This document shows positions 25,959-34,526 of a DNA stretch of 40,863 nucleotides, in pieces. The position numbers were made by a program, and so were the translations under genes. The first letter of the stretch is position 1. The number at the start of each line of letters is the position of its first letter. Below the pieces are notes generated by a model. The model searched no databases. It saw only the letters and a program-made list of their open reading frames with translations, and was not told the origin of the DNA. The stretch lies in NCBI GenBank assembly GCA_022340665.1, contig JAJDNM010000009.1, positions 1 to 40,863 on the forward strand, read 5' to 3'. Source of the stretch: Acidobacteriota bacterium. Its GTDB lineage: Bacteria; Acidobacteriota; Thermoanaerobaculia; Thermoanaerobaculales; Sulfomarinibacteraceae.

Positions 25959-26930
25959 ATGTGGCGAAAAGGCTGGGTCCTGATCCTCACCCTGGCACTC
26001 TCACCCTACGGAGCGGGTGCTCAGGAAGGCGGCAAATACTCGAACCGACCGCTGGCGGAAGCTCTTACCAATCTGCAGGCAGAAGGCCTGCGGATCGTCT
26101 TCAGCACCGCGCTGGTTCGACCCTCGATGATGATTCGAGAGGAACCCCACGGCGACGACCCACGAGAGATCCTGGATCAGCTGCTCGAACCCCACGGACT
26201 CCGCGCTGAGGACTCTTCCGGCGGGACCATCCTCATCGTCCCTGCCCGAACGGGCAGCCCCGAGGCGACGCCCGGCAGCATCCGCGGGATCGTAACCGTA
26301 GGCGGCGAGCGGGTGCGCGTGGTCGACCTCGTGATTGCCGTCGAAGGAACCGGGCTGCAGACCACGACCCTCGACAACGGCCGGTTCGTGATCGACGGAG
26401 TCTTGCCCGGTCGCTACACCGTCTCCGCCACCTCGTCAGCATTCACGCCGCAGAGCATTCGTGAGGTCGAAGTCCGGCCGGGAAGAGTCTCGCGTCTCCG
26501 CTTCGATCTGGTGCCGGTGTCCGTCTTTCTCAGTGAGGTCATCGTCACTCCGAGCCACTTCCGCCTGCTCGACGAGAGACCCGAGAGTCGGCAGTCATTC
26601 GACCGTGAGGAGGTCCGCCAGATGCCTCATGTGGCCGACACGAAGGCGCCTGGCTGGCCGGCGTCGACGGCGCCAAGGCAGGCATCATCATGCCGGGCAC
26701 GGTCTTGCTGGGCGCGAGGTACTACCGACGTGGCCCTGGACCGGGCGGAGCACATGGCGATGGACGCCACTGCCGAGACCGAGGCCGGCACCTTCGAGGA
26801 CTGCCTCGAGGTGTGGGAGACGACGCCGCTTGCGCCGGACGATCTCAGCATCAAGGTCTACGCACCGGGCGTTGGCCTGGTCGTCGATGATGTCACCGAG
26901 CTCGTGGGGTATACCGATCCTGACTCTTGA
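25959..26930 (+). pseudogene. Chimeric remnant: TonB-dependent receptor head joined to another gene's tail
   Basis: One open frame of 323 codons made of two unrelated pieces. Residues 1-22 are a signal peptide, 28-94 an STN domain, 107-185 a carboxypeptidase regulatory-like domain and 190-226 the very start of a TonB receptor plug (SEVIVTPSHF, then SFDREEVRQMPHVAD). The plug and barrel are missing. From about 26637 the homology jumps to the tail of a different secreted protein: HEGAWLAGVDGAKAGIIMPG and ARYY in the +2 frame up to about 26732, then DVALDRAE and AGTFEDCLEV to TTPLAPDDLSIKVYAPGVGL back in the main frame. So the second piece also has a short, non-triplet deletion. A strong terminator follows. 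The product is almost certainly not a working receptor. Confidence 0.75.
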
Positions 26931-26954
26931 TGAAACCTGGAGATTTCTGCCCGA

Positions 26955-26982
26955 GGGCGCCGATTCGGCGCCCTATTTTTTT
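26955..26982 (+). terminator. Rho-independent terminator
   Basis: An 8-bp GC stem (GGGCGCCG at 26955-26962, CGGCGCCC at 26966-26973) with a 3-nt loop, followed by TATTTTTTT. It lies 24 bp after the chimeric frame's stop and isolates it from the promoter of the GntR operon. Confidence 0.9.
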
Positions 26983-26993
26983 GCCTCCGCCGC

Positions 26994-27022
26994 TTGACAC
27001 GGCGGGTTTTGAAACCTATCTT
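26994..27022 (+). promoter_or_regulatory. Promoter of the GntR-ABC operon
   Basis: Consensus TTGACA (26994-26999), 17-nt spacer, TATCTT (27017-27022). It is the best sigma-70 match in the window. The predicted start site, about 27029, lies inside the left arm of the adjacent inverted repeat. Confidence 0.8.
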
Positions 27023-27026
27023 GTGT

Positions 27027-27056
27027 CATAGCGTATTACTTCGCTGATACGCTATG
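27027..27056. promoter_or_regulatory. Inverted-repeat operator, likely for the GntR repressor
   Basis: Perfect 10-bp arms CATAGCGTAT (27027-27036) and ATACGCTATG (27047-27056) with a 10-nt spacer, starting 5 bp after the -10 box. The arms are centred two helical turns apart, suiting a dimeric winged-helix repressor. Position over the start site predicts autorepression by the YtrA-type regulator encoded 56 bp downstream. Confidence 0.7.
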
Positions 27057-27111
27057 GCTTATTGAGGATGAACCGAGACAGAGTCTTCACTTCGCGGATG
27101 GAGGGTCGACG

Positions 27112-27498
27112 ATGCTGATCGTGGTCGATCCGTCGAGCGGCGTGCCGGTCTTCCGCCAGGTGATGGACCAGGTTCGGTTTCATATCGCGAGTGGGCTCCT
27201 CCGGGCTGGGGACGAACTGCCCCCCACGCGGACGCTGTCGGCCGAGCTCGGAGTCAACCCGATGACCGTTTCCAAGGCCTACAATCTGCTCGAACGAGAC
27301 GGTGTGCTCGAACGGCGGCCGGGACGGCCGCTCGTTGTGGCACATCTGGACGAAGTCGACCTCGATGTCCAAAAGATCGACCACCTTCGCACCAGCCTCG
27401 CTGATGCTGTACGCGCCGCGCGCCAACTCGGCATCGAAACCGACGACGCAACCCGATTGTTCCGCAATCTCCTCGAAGAAGAAATGAAGGAGGACTGA
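27112..27498 (+). CDS. GntR-family regulator, YtrA subfamily
   Basis: A 128-residue repressor. The winged helix spans about residues 10-78 (GVPVFRQVMDQVRFHIASGLL, PPTRTLSAELGVNPMTVSKAYNLLERDGVLERRPGRP), followed by only a short helical tail of about 45 residues instead of a large ligand domain. That is the YtrA layout, whose members control adjacent ABC transporter genes and respond to cell-envelope stress in Bacillus. GGAGGG lies before ATG 27112. The ABC ATPase gene starts 1 bp after its stop. Regulation by the inverted repeat at 27027-27056 is inferred. Confidence 0.92.
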   Translation: MLIVVDPSSGVPVFRQVMDQVRFHIASGLLRAGDELPPTRTLSAELGVNPMTVSKAYNLLERDGVLERRPGRPLVVAHLDEVDLDVQKIDHLRTSLADAVRAARQLGIETDDATRLFRNLLEEEMKED

Positions 27499-27499
27499 C

Positions 27500-28393
27500 A
27501 TGCATGTCCTCGCCCTCAACGACATTCATCGATCTTTCGAACCCGGCGTACCGGTGCTCGACGGAGTAGACCTCAACGTCCAAGTCGGAGAGGTCGTGGG
27601 GCTCCTCGGCCGCAACGGCGCCGGCAAGACCACCCTCCTGCACATCACCATGGGCATGCTGCGACAGCAAAAGGGCACAGTTGAGGTCTTCGGTTTCGAT
27701 CCACTCCAACAGCCGGTCGAGGTCAAGAGCCGGGTTGGCTTCGTCTCCGAGAACCAGATTCTCCCTACCTTTCTCAAGGTCCGCGAGGTCATCGATCTCC
27801 ACCGAAGCCTCTTCCCTTCGTGGGACGATGACATGGCCGGGCGTCTCGCGGATCGGTTCCGAATCCGGTCGAACGCCCGCATCAAGAACCTCTCCAAGGG
27901 TCAGGCTCGGCAGGTGGCCCTCCTCTGCGCCCTGTGTCACAGGCCCGGACTGCTGCTGCTCGACGAGCCGGCCGGCGGCCTCGACGCCCTCGCCCGGCGC
28001 GAGTTCCTCGAAACCTCCATCCAGGCCCTGAGCGACACCGGGACGACAATCATCTTCTCGTCCCACTACCTGTCGGACGTCGAAAGGCTGGCCGGCAGGG
28101 TGGTCATGCTGCACGACTCGAAGGTGCTGATCGACAACACCCTCGACGAGCTGCACGAGTCGTTCTCGATCTGCCTCGTGCCGCACCGCCCCCAAGGCAC
28201 CAGCGAGGCGCTGCTCACGCTTCCGGAATGCCTCGGCGTGCGAGTCCGGAGCGACGCGGTGCACGCGGTCTTCCGTCTCGATCCCGACGACTCCTGCTCC
28301 CTGATCAAGGACAAGCTCGGGATCACCGACGCCCTCTGCCGGACGGCAGGCCTCGAGGAGATGTTCATCGAGATCGCGGGGGGCGAGCGATGA
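27500..28393 (+). CDS. ABC transporter ATP-binding protein
   Basis: A 297-residue ATPase subunit. Walker A is GRNGAGKT (37-44), the signature is LSKGQ (131-135, in place of LSGGQ), Walker B is LLLLDEP (151-157) and the D-loop GGLDALA follows; the switch histidine is in IIFSSHYLSDVE. A C-terminal extension of about 70 residues is typical of drug and peptide exporters. The ribosome binding site AAGGAGGA lies in the end of the GntR gene. It overlaps the permease start by ATGA. Substrate is unknown; the YtrA-type context suggests an envelope-stress or antimicrobial exporter. Confidence 0.93.
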   Translation: MHVLALNDIHRSFEPGVPVLDGVDLNVQVGEVVGLLGRNGAGKTTLLHITMGMLRQQKGTVEVFGFDPLQQPVEVKSRVGFVSENQILPTFLKVREVIDLHRSLFPSWDDDMAGRLADRFRIRSNARIKNLSKGQARQVALLCALCHRPGLLLLDEPAGGLDALARREFLETSIQALSDTGTTIIFSSHYLSDVERLAGRVVMLHDSKVLIDNTLDELHESFSICLVPHRPQGTSEALLTLPECLGVRVRSDAVHAVFRLDPDDSCSLIKDKLGITDALCRTAGLEEMFIEIAGGER

Positions 28394-30192
28394 GCTCGAC
28401 CGCCGACCTCTTCCGCCAGGATCCTGCACGAGGCGCCCTGGTGCGCGCCGTCCTCACGAGCCTGGCCGTCGGCGTGCTACTCCGGCTCGTTCCCGACGTC
28501 TCCCGAGGAATCACTGCCCTCGATGCCCGCGACCTTCCGGGTGGCTTCCCCTACATGTATCTCGTGCTGACGGGCCTTGTAGTCTCTTTCGTGCTGAGCG
28601 GCAACTCCTGGACCCGGTCGAGCCGCCTCACTCTCGGCCTTCCCGTCCCGGCCCGCACCGCGTGGACGGTGCGCATCACGTCGCTGATCATCATTGCCCT
28701 GGCCTCCGTCGCGGCGCTCGCCATCACTACTGGAATCATGACCGAACCCGACCAGAGCAGCCTGAATTTCAGCCAGGTGGTCCTGCTCTCCGCTGCGCGA
28801 GCAGCGGTAACCAGCGTGCTCATCCTCTTCCTGTTCCAGCTACCACTGTCGCAGCGCGCGAGCATCCCGATAACCGCGCCGTACGTGGTCTACATGCTCT
28901 TCGCCGGCCTTCTCACCCTCGTTGTCTCCGCAGCTGCCGTAACATCGATTGCCGGCACGCTCGTGCTGCTGTTGATGACGATGTCGCTCGGCACATGGCT
29001 CGTCATCCGCGTGCCGCGGACGTTCTCGGTCGGTCCCTCCCTCGAGGAAAGCGAGCACCCGATCCCGGACCACTCCGACGAGATCGCATCCGTCGATTCA
29101 GCCGGCTGGATGGGCGGAACACACGACGTGCCCAGGTGGCACCTCCACTGGGTTCTCTTCAGGGGGCTCAAGAGAAACGTCCTGATCTGGTTCCTGCTCG
29201 GTATCGTCGGCGCATCGTTCGCCGTCGCCACCCTCGAGTTCTTCGACGGAACCAACGCGTTCCTGCCGTTCTTCTTCGTCGTGCTCTACCACCTGCCGCT
29301 GTTTCAGGGGGCGATTGAAAACATGACGCCTTATGATCCTCTGCCGATCTCGCGAACCGTGCTCTGGGCCCACACCGTGGGGCCGATCGCATTTTCGGCA
29401 GCCCTCGGCGTCGTGATCGCCGTTCTGATCTTCGCGGCGAACCCCAAACCCTACACACAGATCCAATTCAGCTCCTGCTGTGTTCAGGTGCCCTGGGACT
29501 ACTGGGAGATCGCTCGCGACGGGCAAGTGCCGACCGTAACGTCGCCGTGGGGAGAAAACCACATGCCCCAGGCTTATTCTCTGTGGCGCGACTCCGCAGC
29601 CTCTCTCTACAACCCTTACGACTCAGGCCCCGAAAGCTCTCCACGCTTCATCGAATACCAGATGCGGCGGGCGGCACGCGCGGTCTATGGCGATCCGCTT
29701 CCGACGGCCTTTTCGGACGCCGGTTACGAGTCGCCGTCGAACATCGTCGGCGGTGCGGAGCGAGGGGCATTCACCATCGACTCCACCCGCGGCCGGAGTT
29801 CGTCGGACCGGATCCGCACGGCGGCCGCCGCCCTGATGATTCTCTGTCTGCTGATCGTCGCTCTGATGCTGCCGGCACTCCTTCAGTACGGCCCGTGGGT
29901 CCGCCGAAAGCTCTTCAAACGAGCTTCAATCGCACTGATTATCCTGCTGGTCGTGGCTGCCGTGGCTCTGTCGACCGCTCGCCTCCTCGGCTGGACCGAG
30001 GTCTGGTACCTGGGGGCTCTGATCTCGATCGGCTGCCGCACTCTCGCCCACTCACTGCCCCTCTCGACCCCGGTCCTGTGGTTCCTGTGTGTAACTTTCT
30101 GGGCTGGTGCGTATCTAATACTAGGGAGAGTTTTTTCGAGCATCGAGTTTCCGTGTGAGAAGACCATGGGTCGTTTCGCCGAGGAATACTGA
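28390..30192 (+). CDS. ABC transporter permease, 600 residues
   Basis: Membrane partner of the preceding ATPase. It has two clusters of hydrophobic segments: about six helices in residues 10-200, a cytoplasmic stretch, three helices about residues 260-355, a polar region of about 130 residues that begins with FSSCCVQVPWDYW, and three C-terminal helices. The start ATG at 28390 overlaps the ATPase stop (ATGA); the frame stays open upstream but that part is antisense-like filler over the ATPase gene. I recognise no named permease family; the segment LPISRTVLWAHTV resembles YtrC/D-like and lantibiotic-export permeases. Confidence 0.85.
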   Translation: MSSTADLFRQDPARGALVRAVLTSLAVGVLLRLVPDVSRGITALDARDLPGGFPYMYLVLTGLVVSFVLSGNSWTRSSRLTLGLPVPARTAWTVRITSLIIIALASVAALAITTGIMTEPDQSSLNFSQVVLLSAARAAVTSVLILFLFQLPLSQRASIPITAPYVVYMLFAGLLTLVVSAAAVTSIAGTLVLLLMTMSLGTWLVIRVPRTFSVGPSLEESEHPIPDHSDEIASVDSAGWMGGTHDVPRWHLHWVLFRGLKRNVLIWFLLGIVGASFAVATLEFFDGTNAFLPFFFVVLYHLPLFQGAIENMTPYDPLPISRTVLWAHTVGPIAFSAALGVVIAVLIFAANPKPYTQIQFSSCCVQVPWDYWEIARDGQVPTVTSPWGENHMPQAYSLWRDSAASLYNPYDSGPESSPRFIEYQMRRAARAVYGDPLPTAFSDAGYESPSNIVGGAERGAFTIDSTRGRSSSDRIRTAAAALMILCLLIVALMLPALLQYGPWVRRKLFKRASIALIILLVVAAVALSTARLLGWTEVWYLGALISIGCRTLAHSLPLSTPVLWFLCVTFWAGAYLILGRVFSSIEFPCEKTMGRFAEEY

Positions 30193-30193
30193 G

Positions 30194-30490
30194 ATGGACA
30201 CCACCACATTGCAGGTCACAGCCACCACGCCATCGTCGCGGCGGCTGTTGGTCGCTGTCGAGGGCTATCTCGACGAGCGTGGCGGCGCGGCTCTCGCCCG
30301 CGAAACCCAGGCCACGCGAGGGCCCGAGTCCACCCGCATTCGGATCGATCTCGGAAACGTCTGTCTCTTCAACTGCTTCGGGGCTCGCCGGCTGATCACG
30401 CTCGTCTCCGACCTGGAACACCAGGGTCACGAGGTCGAACTCGTAGGCGTCCGGCCGCCACTCCAGAGAGTTCTGGATCTACGGGCCTGA
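30194..30490 (+). CDS. Degenerate STAS-domain protein
   Basis: A 98-residue single-domain protein with the STAS pattern: a beta strand (RRLLVAVEGYLDERGG), a helix, then IRIDLGNVCLFNCFGARRLITLVSDLEHQGHEVELVGVRPPLQRVLDL. In anti-sigma-factor antagonists the loop after the central strand reads DSSG with the phosphorylated serine; here it is NCFG (residues 60-63), so serine phospho-switching is lost. It starts 1 bp after the permease stop and is the last gene of the GntR-ABC operon. It may act as a protein-binding partner or be a relic; a lipid-transport MlaB-like role is another option given the ABC context. Confidence 0.7.
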   Translation: MDTTTLQVTATTPSSRRLLVAVEGYLDERGGAALARETQATRGPESTRIRIDLGNVCLFNCFGARRLITLVSDLEHQGHEVELVGVRPPLQRVLDLRA

Positions 30491-30505
30491 CCGGTCCAAC
30501 TCCAG

Positions 30506-30739
30506 TTAATCCGAGAACTCCTTCTTCACCTCTTTGGTTGCCTTCTTGACGTCCTTCTTGACCTCATTCGTCTTCTTTTTGACGTCCTTGGCGGCCTTGT
30601 TTGCGGCGTCCTCCGCCTTGTCGAGCGGACCGGTCGAAGTATGGGCATCGACTACGTCGCCAACGACTCCCATGTCGTCAACCGCCTTGTTGACCGTTTT
30701 TCTCGCCGTGTGTTTCGCCGCACCTTTAACGACTCCCAT
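30506..30739 (-). CDS. Small lysine-rich LEA-like protein, 77 residues
   Basis: A 77-residue protein with an excellent GAGGAGG site before ATG 30739. The C-terminal half is made of 11-residue units: DKAEDAANKAA (40-50), KDVKKKTNEVK (51-61) and KDVKKATKEVK (62-72). Eleven-residue amphipathic repeats rich in Lys, Ala, Glu and Thr are the hallmark of group-3 LEA proteins, which protect against drying and osmotic stress. No cysteine, aromatic core or signal peptide. The frame is open upstream, but that part is antisense to the methyltransferase coding strand reading and carries no family signal. LEA assignment is inference from the repeat; a DNA-binding basic tail is an alternative. Confidence 0.72.
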   Translation of the reverse strand: MGVVKGAAKHTARKTVNKAVDDMGVVGDVVDAHTSTGPLDKAEDAANKAAKDVKKKTNEVKKDVKKATKEVKKEFSD

Positions 30740-30800
30740 CGTTGCCTCCTCTATTCGATAATGAGTTTCGTTACTATAACATATCGCATTCCTCGGCTCG

Positions 30801-31598
30801 TCAGTCGACTCTGCCGCGTACCGCCCACGCGCCGGCGATAAGGCGAATCGAACCGTCAGAATCCCTGGGAAGCGTCTCGTCGAGATGGTTTTGAAGGGCA
30901 GTCCGAGCCTCGCCGTCGAGCGAGGCAACATAAGAGGGTGCCGGCCCCGGACCTCCCAGAAAGGGTTTCCAGTACTCGTCGAAGGAGGCAAAATCCGTCG
31001 CGATATCGAGCGGTTCACAGCGGACTGAACGGAGGCCTGCTTCGCGAAAAAGGCTGGTGAGATCGTTCGGCTCGCATATCGGGAATCGGCTGCCTTCATC
31101 GAGCTCCGCCGCTTTCGGATCGACCCGCAACGCAGCGTCCCAGAACAGACGAAGGAACTCCATGCGGTCCGAATAATCCCAGACGCACGACGAAATCGTC
31201 CCATCGGTCGCAGTTACGTCTTTCATTTCCGAAATTGAACGGTCGGGATCCGGAAAGAAATTGAGCGCAAGCAACGATGTCACGCTTCCGAAACCGCCGT
31301 GACGGCTCGGCAATGAACCGGTTCCGCCGATCTCAAACGAAGCACACTCGCTCGACCAATGAGTTCGAGCATACTGGATGTAGGTCTCCGCTGGGTCGCA
31401 GCCGACGACAGACGCCGGGTTTGCGAGCCCGCAAATCGCGGCCGTCAGGGCGCCGGTCCCGCAGCCGACGTCGAGCCAGTGAGCATCTTCCGGGACTTCG
31501 AGCCATTCAACGAACCTCGGCGCCAGCTCACGGCTCCACCGCCCCATGAAGTCCTCGTACGCTGACCCGTCATTCCACTTATCAGAGACGTTTTCCAT
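30801..31598 (-). CDS. Class I SAM-dependent methyltransferase
   Basis: A 265-residue methyltransferase with motif I WLDVGCGTGALTAAI near residues 42-56, an acidic residue closing the second strand (VVGCDPAE), and LLALNFFPDPDRSISEMKDV for the later motifs. An N-terminal WSRELAPRFVEWL segment resembles UbiE/small-molecule methyltransferases. I place the start at ATG 31598 because GGAGG lies 11 nt upstream; a TTG at 31616 is possible but would sit in that site. Substrate unknown. It follows the copper ATPase gene by 68 bp on the same strand; a functional link is not evident. Confidence 0.85.
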   Translation of the reverse strand: MENVSDKWNDGSAYEDFMGRWSRELAPRFVEWLEVPEDAHWLDVGCGTGALTAAICGLANPASVVGCDPAETYIQYARTHWSSECASFEIGGTGSLPSRHGGFGSVTSLLALNFFPDPDRSISEMKDVTATDGTISSCVWDYSDRMEFLRLFWDAALRVDPKAAELDEGSRFPICEPNDLTSLFREAGLRSVRCEPLDIATDFASFDEYWKPFLGGPGPAPSYVASLDGEARTALQNHLDETLPRDSDGSIRLIAGAWAVRGRVD

Positions 31599-31666
31599 CA
31601 ACCTTCGTACCTCCAATTGCTCGCATTACCGCTTTCGCTGGCCGAAGCCCGTCGTTTGACATATCG

Positions 31667-34096
31667 TCAGATCCTCACCCGTCGCAGGCGCAAGGCGTTG
31701 CCGATCACCGACACCGAGCTGAAGCTCATGGCCGCGGCAGCGATGATCGGGCTCAGGAGCAGCCCGAACGCCGGGTACAGGACTCCCGCGGCGATCGGAA
31801 CCCCGATGCTGTTGTAGACGAAGGCGAAGAAGAGGTTCTGTCTGATATTGCGCATGGTGGCGCTGCTGAGCCTCCTCGCACGAACGATGCCGCGCAGATC
31901 ACCCTTGACCAGCGTGACGTCGGCGGACTCCATCGCGACGTCGGTGCCGGTTCCCATGGCGATACCGACGTCCGCTTGCGCCAGAGCGGGCGCGTCGTTG
32001 ATGCCATCGCCAGCCATCGCAACCACAGAGCCCTCGTCCTGAAGATGGCTCACGACCTCCGCTTTCTTCTCCGGAAGGACCTCGGCATGTAGCTCGTCGA
32101 TGTCGAGCTGGCGGGCAACCGCCTTTGCGGTCGTCCGATTGTCGCCGGTGAGCATCACAACCCTGATTCCCTCGTCGCGGAGTCGCCGAATGGCGTCAGG
32201 GGTGCTTTCCTTGATCGGGTCCGCCACTCCAAGAAGCCCAACGACATTGCCCTCAACTGAAACGAACATGACGGTCTGACCGTCCCCGCGGTATTTCTCG
32301 GCACGCTTCACATCTGATTCGTCGAGGTCCGCACGATCTTCCATGAGGGCTCGGTTGCCGATCGCGACCGAGCGACCACCAATGTTTCCGACCACCCCCT
32401 GGCCCGTTATCGACTTGAAACTGCCGGCTGACTCGAGAGTAACCCCTCGCTCGCGGGCGCCTTCGACGATGGCCGCCGCGAGGGGATGTTCGCTGCCGCG
32501 TTCCAGGCTGGCCGCATCGCGAATAAAGTCTGTCGATGCATTGCCGTTCAGTGCCTCGGCAGTGACCAAACGCGGCTTCCCTTCAGTCAGGGTGCCGGTC
32601 TTGTCGACCACCAGGGTGTCGACCTGGCGCATGACCTCGATCGCCTCGGCGTTCTTGAAGAGGACGCCCGATTCGGCCCCCTTCCCGGTCGCCACCATGA
32701 TCGACATCGGCGTCGCCAGACCGAGGGCGCACGGACAGGCGATGATCAAAACCGCCACAGCGTTGATGAGGGCAAAGGCCATGGCAGGCGCCGGCCCCCA
32801 GATCGCCCACACCACGAACGTGATCACCGCGCTCAAAACAACTGCAGGGACAAAATAGCCTGCAACGACATCCGCCAACTTCTGGACCGGCGCCCTGCTA
32901 CGCTGCGCCTCCGCCACCATCTGCACGATCTGCGACAGCATCGTGTCGGCGCCGACTCGTTCGGCCGTCATCACCAGCGAGCCAGTGCCGTTGACGGTGG
33001 CTCCTATGACGGCGTCACCCGGTCCTTTCTTGACCGGGACCGGCTCTCCGGTGACCATCGATTCATCGACCGAGGTCGAACCGCTCTCCACCGAGCCGTC
33101 GACCGGCATTTTTTCACCCGGTCGTACGCGAAGGTGGTCGCCCACCTGCACCTCGTCGAGCGGCACATCCTCTTCGCTACCGTCGGGGTTGACCCGTCTC
33201 GCCGTTTTCGGCGCGAGCCCGAGCAATGCCTTGATGGCGGCCGAGGTCTCGCTCCGGGCCTTGAGCTCGAGCACCTGGCCGAGCAGCACCAAGGTAGTGA
33301 TCACCGCCGCCGCCTCGAAGTACACCGCCACGTTGCCGGTATCGTCCCGGAAGGAGGCCGGAAAGATCTCCGGCAGCACTGCGGCAATCACACTGTAGAC
33401 ATAGGCCACCCCGACGCCCAGTCCTATCAGGGTGAACATGTTGAGGTTCCAGGTCACGATCGATCGCCAGCCACGCACGAAGAAGGGCCAGGCGCCCCAC
33501 AGGACCACCGGCGTCGCGAGAGCCAACTCGATCAGATGCAGCCTACTGGGCGTCGCCAACCATTCGAACGAAACCCCCGGGATGAGCGCCCCCATGGCAA
33601 CGAAAAGGAGAGGCAGGGACAAACACAGGCTCACCCAGAACCGCCTTCGCATGTCTCGCAGCTCCGGGTTCTCCTCGTCCTCGATGTCCACCGTTCGGGG
33701 CTCGAGCGCCATGCCGCACTTCGGACAGCTTCCTGGATGGTCCTGCACCACCTCAGGGTGCATCGGGCAGGTGTACTCGACGCGAGTGGCGAGTCGGCCC
33801 GGGCTGACTGTTTCCAGGGCCATCCCGCAATCGGGGCAATCGCCCGGGCCGTCCTGCCGCACCTCGGGATGCATCGGGCAGGTGTATCCACTGCGCGCGC
33901 TGGAAGCTGCTGCGTCGTGGCGGTGTACTTCTGCTTCCTGCTCCTTCGTATCCACGCCGAGGTACCTCGCAGGATGTTGAGTGAATCGCTCCTTGCAGCT
34001 TTCCGAGCAGAAGTGATAGGTCGTCCCTCGGTGCTTGACGGAAGGCTTTCTGGCTTCCGGATCGACTTCCATTCCGCAGACCGGGTCGGTAGCCAT
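31667..34096 (-). CDS. copA: Copper-exporting P1B-type ATPase with YHS and two HMBD domains
   Basis: An 809-residue ATP-driven exporter of Cu(I) (or Ag) from the cytoplasm. The N-terminus has a YHS domain ([18 protein letters not shown], residues 1-47) and two heavy-metal-binding modules of the form YTCPMHPEV...CPxCGMAL (71-93 and 108-131) instead of the usual GMxCxxC fold. Then follow eight transmembrane segments with CPC (454-456), phosphorylation motif DKTGTLT (Asp498), HP (537-538) and GDGIND. The last two helices carry YNSIGVP and MSFSS, matching the P1B-1 copper signature (YN-x4-P and M-x2-SS). It is the last ATPase of the cus-type operon. SilP-like silver export is also possible. Confidence 0.95.
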   Translation of the reverse strand: MATDPVCGMEVDPEARKPSVKHRGTTYHFCSESCKERFTQHPARYLGVDTKEQEAEVHRHDAAASSARSGYTCPMHPEVRQDGPGDCPDCGMALETVSPGRLATRVEYTCPMHPEVVQDHPGSCPKCGMALEPRTVDIEDEENPELRDMRRRFWVSLCLSLPLLFVAMGALIPGVSFEWLATPSRLHLIELALATPVVLWGAWPFFVRGWRSIVTWNLNMFTLIGLGVGVAYVYSVIAAVLPEIFPASFRDDTGNVAVYFEAAAVITTLVLLGQVLELKARSETSAAIKALLGLAPKTARRVNPDGSEEDVPLDEVQVGDHLRVRPGEKMPVDGSVESGSTSVDESMVTGEPVPVKKGPGDAVIGATVNGTGSLVMTAERVGADTMLSQIVQMVAEAQRSRAPVQKLADVVAGYFVPAVVLSAVITFVVWAIWGPAPAMAFALINAVAVLIIACPCALGLATPMSIMVATGKGAESGVLFKNAEAIEVMRQVDTLVVDKTGTLTEGKPRLVTAEALNGNASTDFIRDAASLERGSEHPLAAAIVEGARERGVTLESAGSFKSITGQGVVGNIGGRSVAIGNRALMEDRADLDESDVKRAEKYRGDGQTVMFVSVEGNVVGLLGVADPIKESTPDAIRRLRDEGIRVVMLTGDNRTTAKAVARQLDIDELHAEVLPEKKAEVVSHLQDEGSVVAMAGDGINDAPALAQADVGIAMGTGTDVAMESADVTLVKGDLRGIVRARRLSSATMRNIRQNLFFAFVYNSIGVPIAAGVLYPAFGLLLSPIIAAAAMSFSSVSVIGNALRLRRVRI

Positions 34097-34166
34097 GATG
34101 TCATCCCTTCCTAGAATTCACGTGATCCGCCAGGTGGTGCACAGTCGTCAATCGCACTTCGTGAGT

Positions 34167-34526
34167 TCACGACGAGCCCGCACTGGCCTGAAGGGCGCGT
34201 GAGTCCTCGTCTCCCGTGCGGATCTTCACAGCGCGCTCCACCGGTGTGGTGAACACAATGCCGTCACCGGGGTCGCCTGTACGTGCAACCTGAACGATGA
34301 CCTCGGCGGCGTGGTCAGCGCAATCCTCCTCACAGACGACCTCTAGCTTGGCCACCTCCGCCGTCTTCTTCAGCTCGCTCGGCGCCAGGGTGAAGAGGTA
34401 TGGTTCATACCCGTAGCCGACGCCGTGGACCCGGGTCACAGTAATCCCGGGCGCCCCTGCTTTGCGAAGTGTACGGATGACGTCGTCGACCTTCGAAACT
34501 CGAATGTACGCTTTGATTTCTCTCAT
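34167..34526 (-). CDS. PII-like regulator coupled to cusA
   Basis: A 119-residue PII-superfamily protein: MREIKAYIRVSKVDDVIRTLRKAGAPGITV at the N-terminus, a T-loop region with GYGYEPYLFTLAP, then a KLEVVCEEDCADHAAEVIVQVARTGDPGDGIVFTTPVERAVKIRTG C-terminus. The GDGIVF and final IRTG segments are PII-like, but the T-loop lacks the GlnB uridylylation context. Its ATG overlaps the cusA stop (ATGA). A divergent PII group found next to heavy-metal RND pumps has been described; this fits it. Two extra cysteines sit in KLEVVCEEDC and could bind metal. Function is unproven; a metal- or nucleotide-sensing role is inferred. Confidence 0.88.
   Translation of the reverse strand: MREIKAYIRVSKVDDVIRTLRKAGAPGITVTRVHGVGYGYEPYLFTLAPSELKKTAEVAKLEVVCEEDCADHAAEVIVQVARTGDPGDGIVFTTPVERAVKIRTGDEDSRALQASAGSS

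Noticed and set aside
27934-28389. Upstream extension of the ABC permease
   Set aside because: It reads the ATPase gene in a wrong frame with arginine-rich filler; the ATGA-coupled start at 28390 is convincing.
32486-34114. 542-codon plus-strand frame
   Set aside because: Antisense to the copper ATPase; histidine/arginine-rich composition without motifs.
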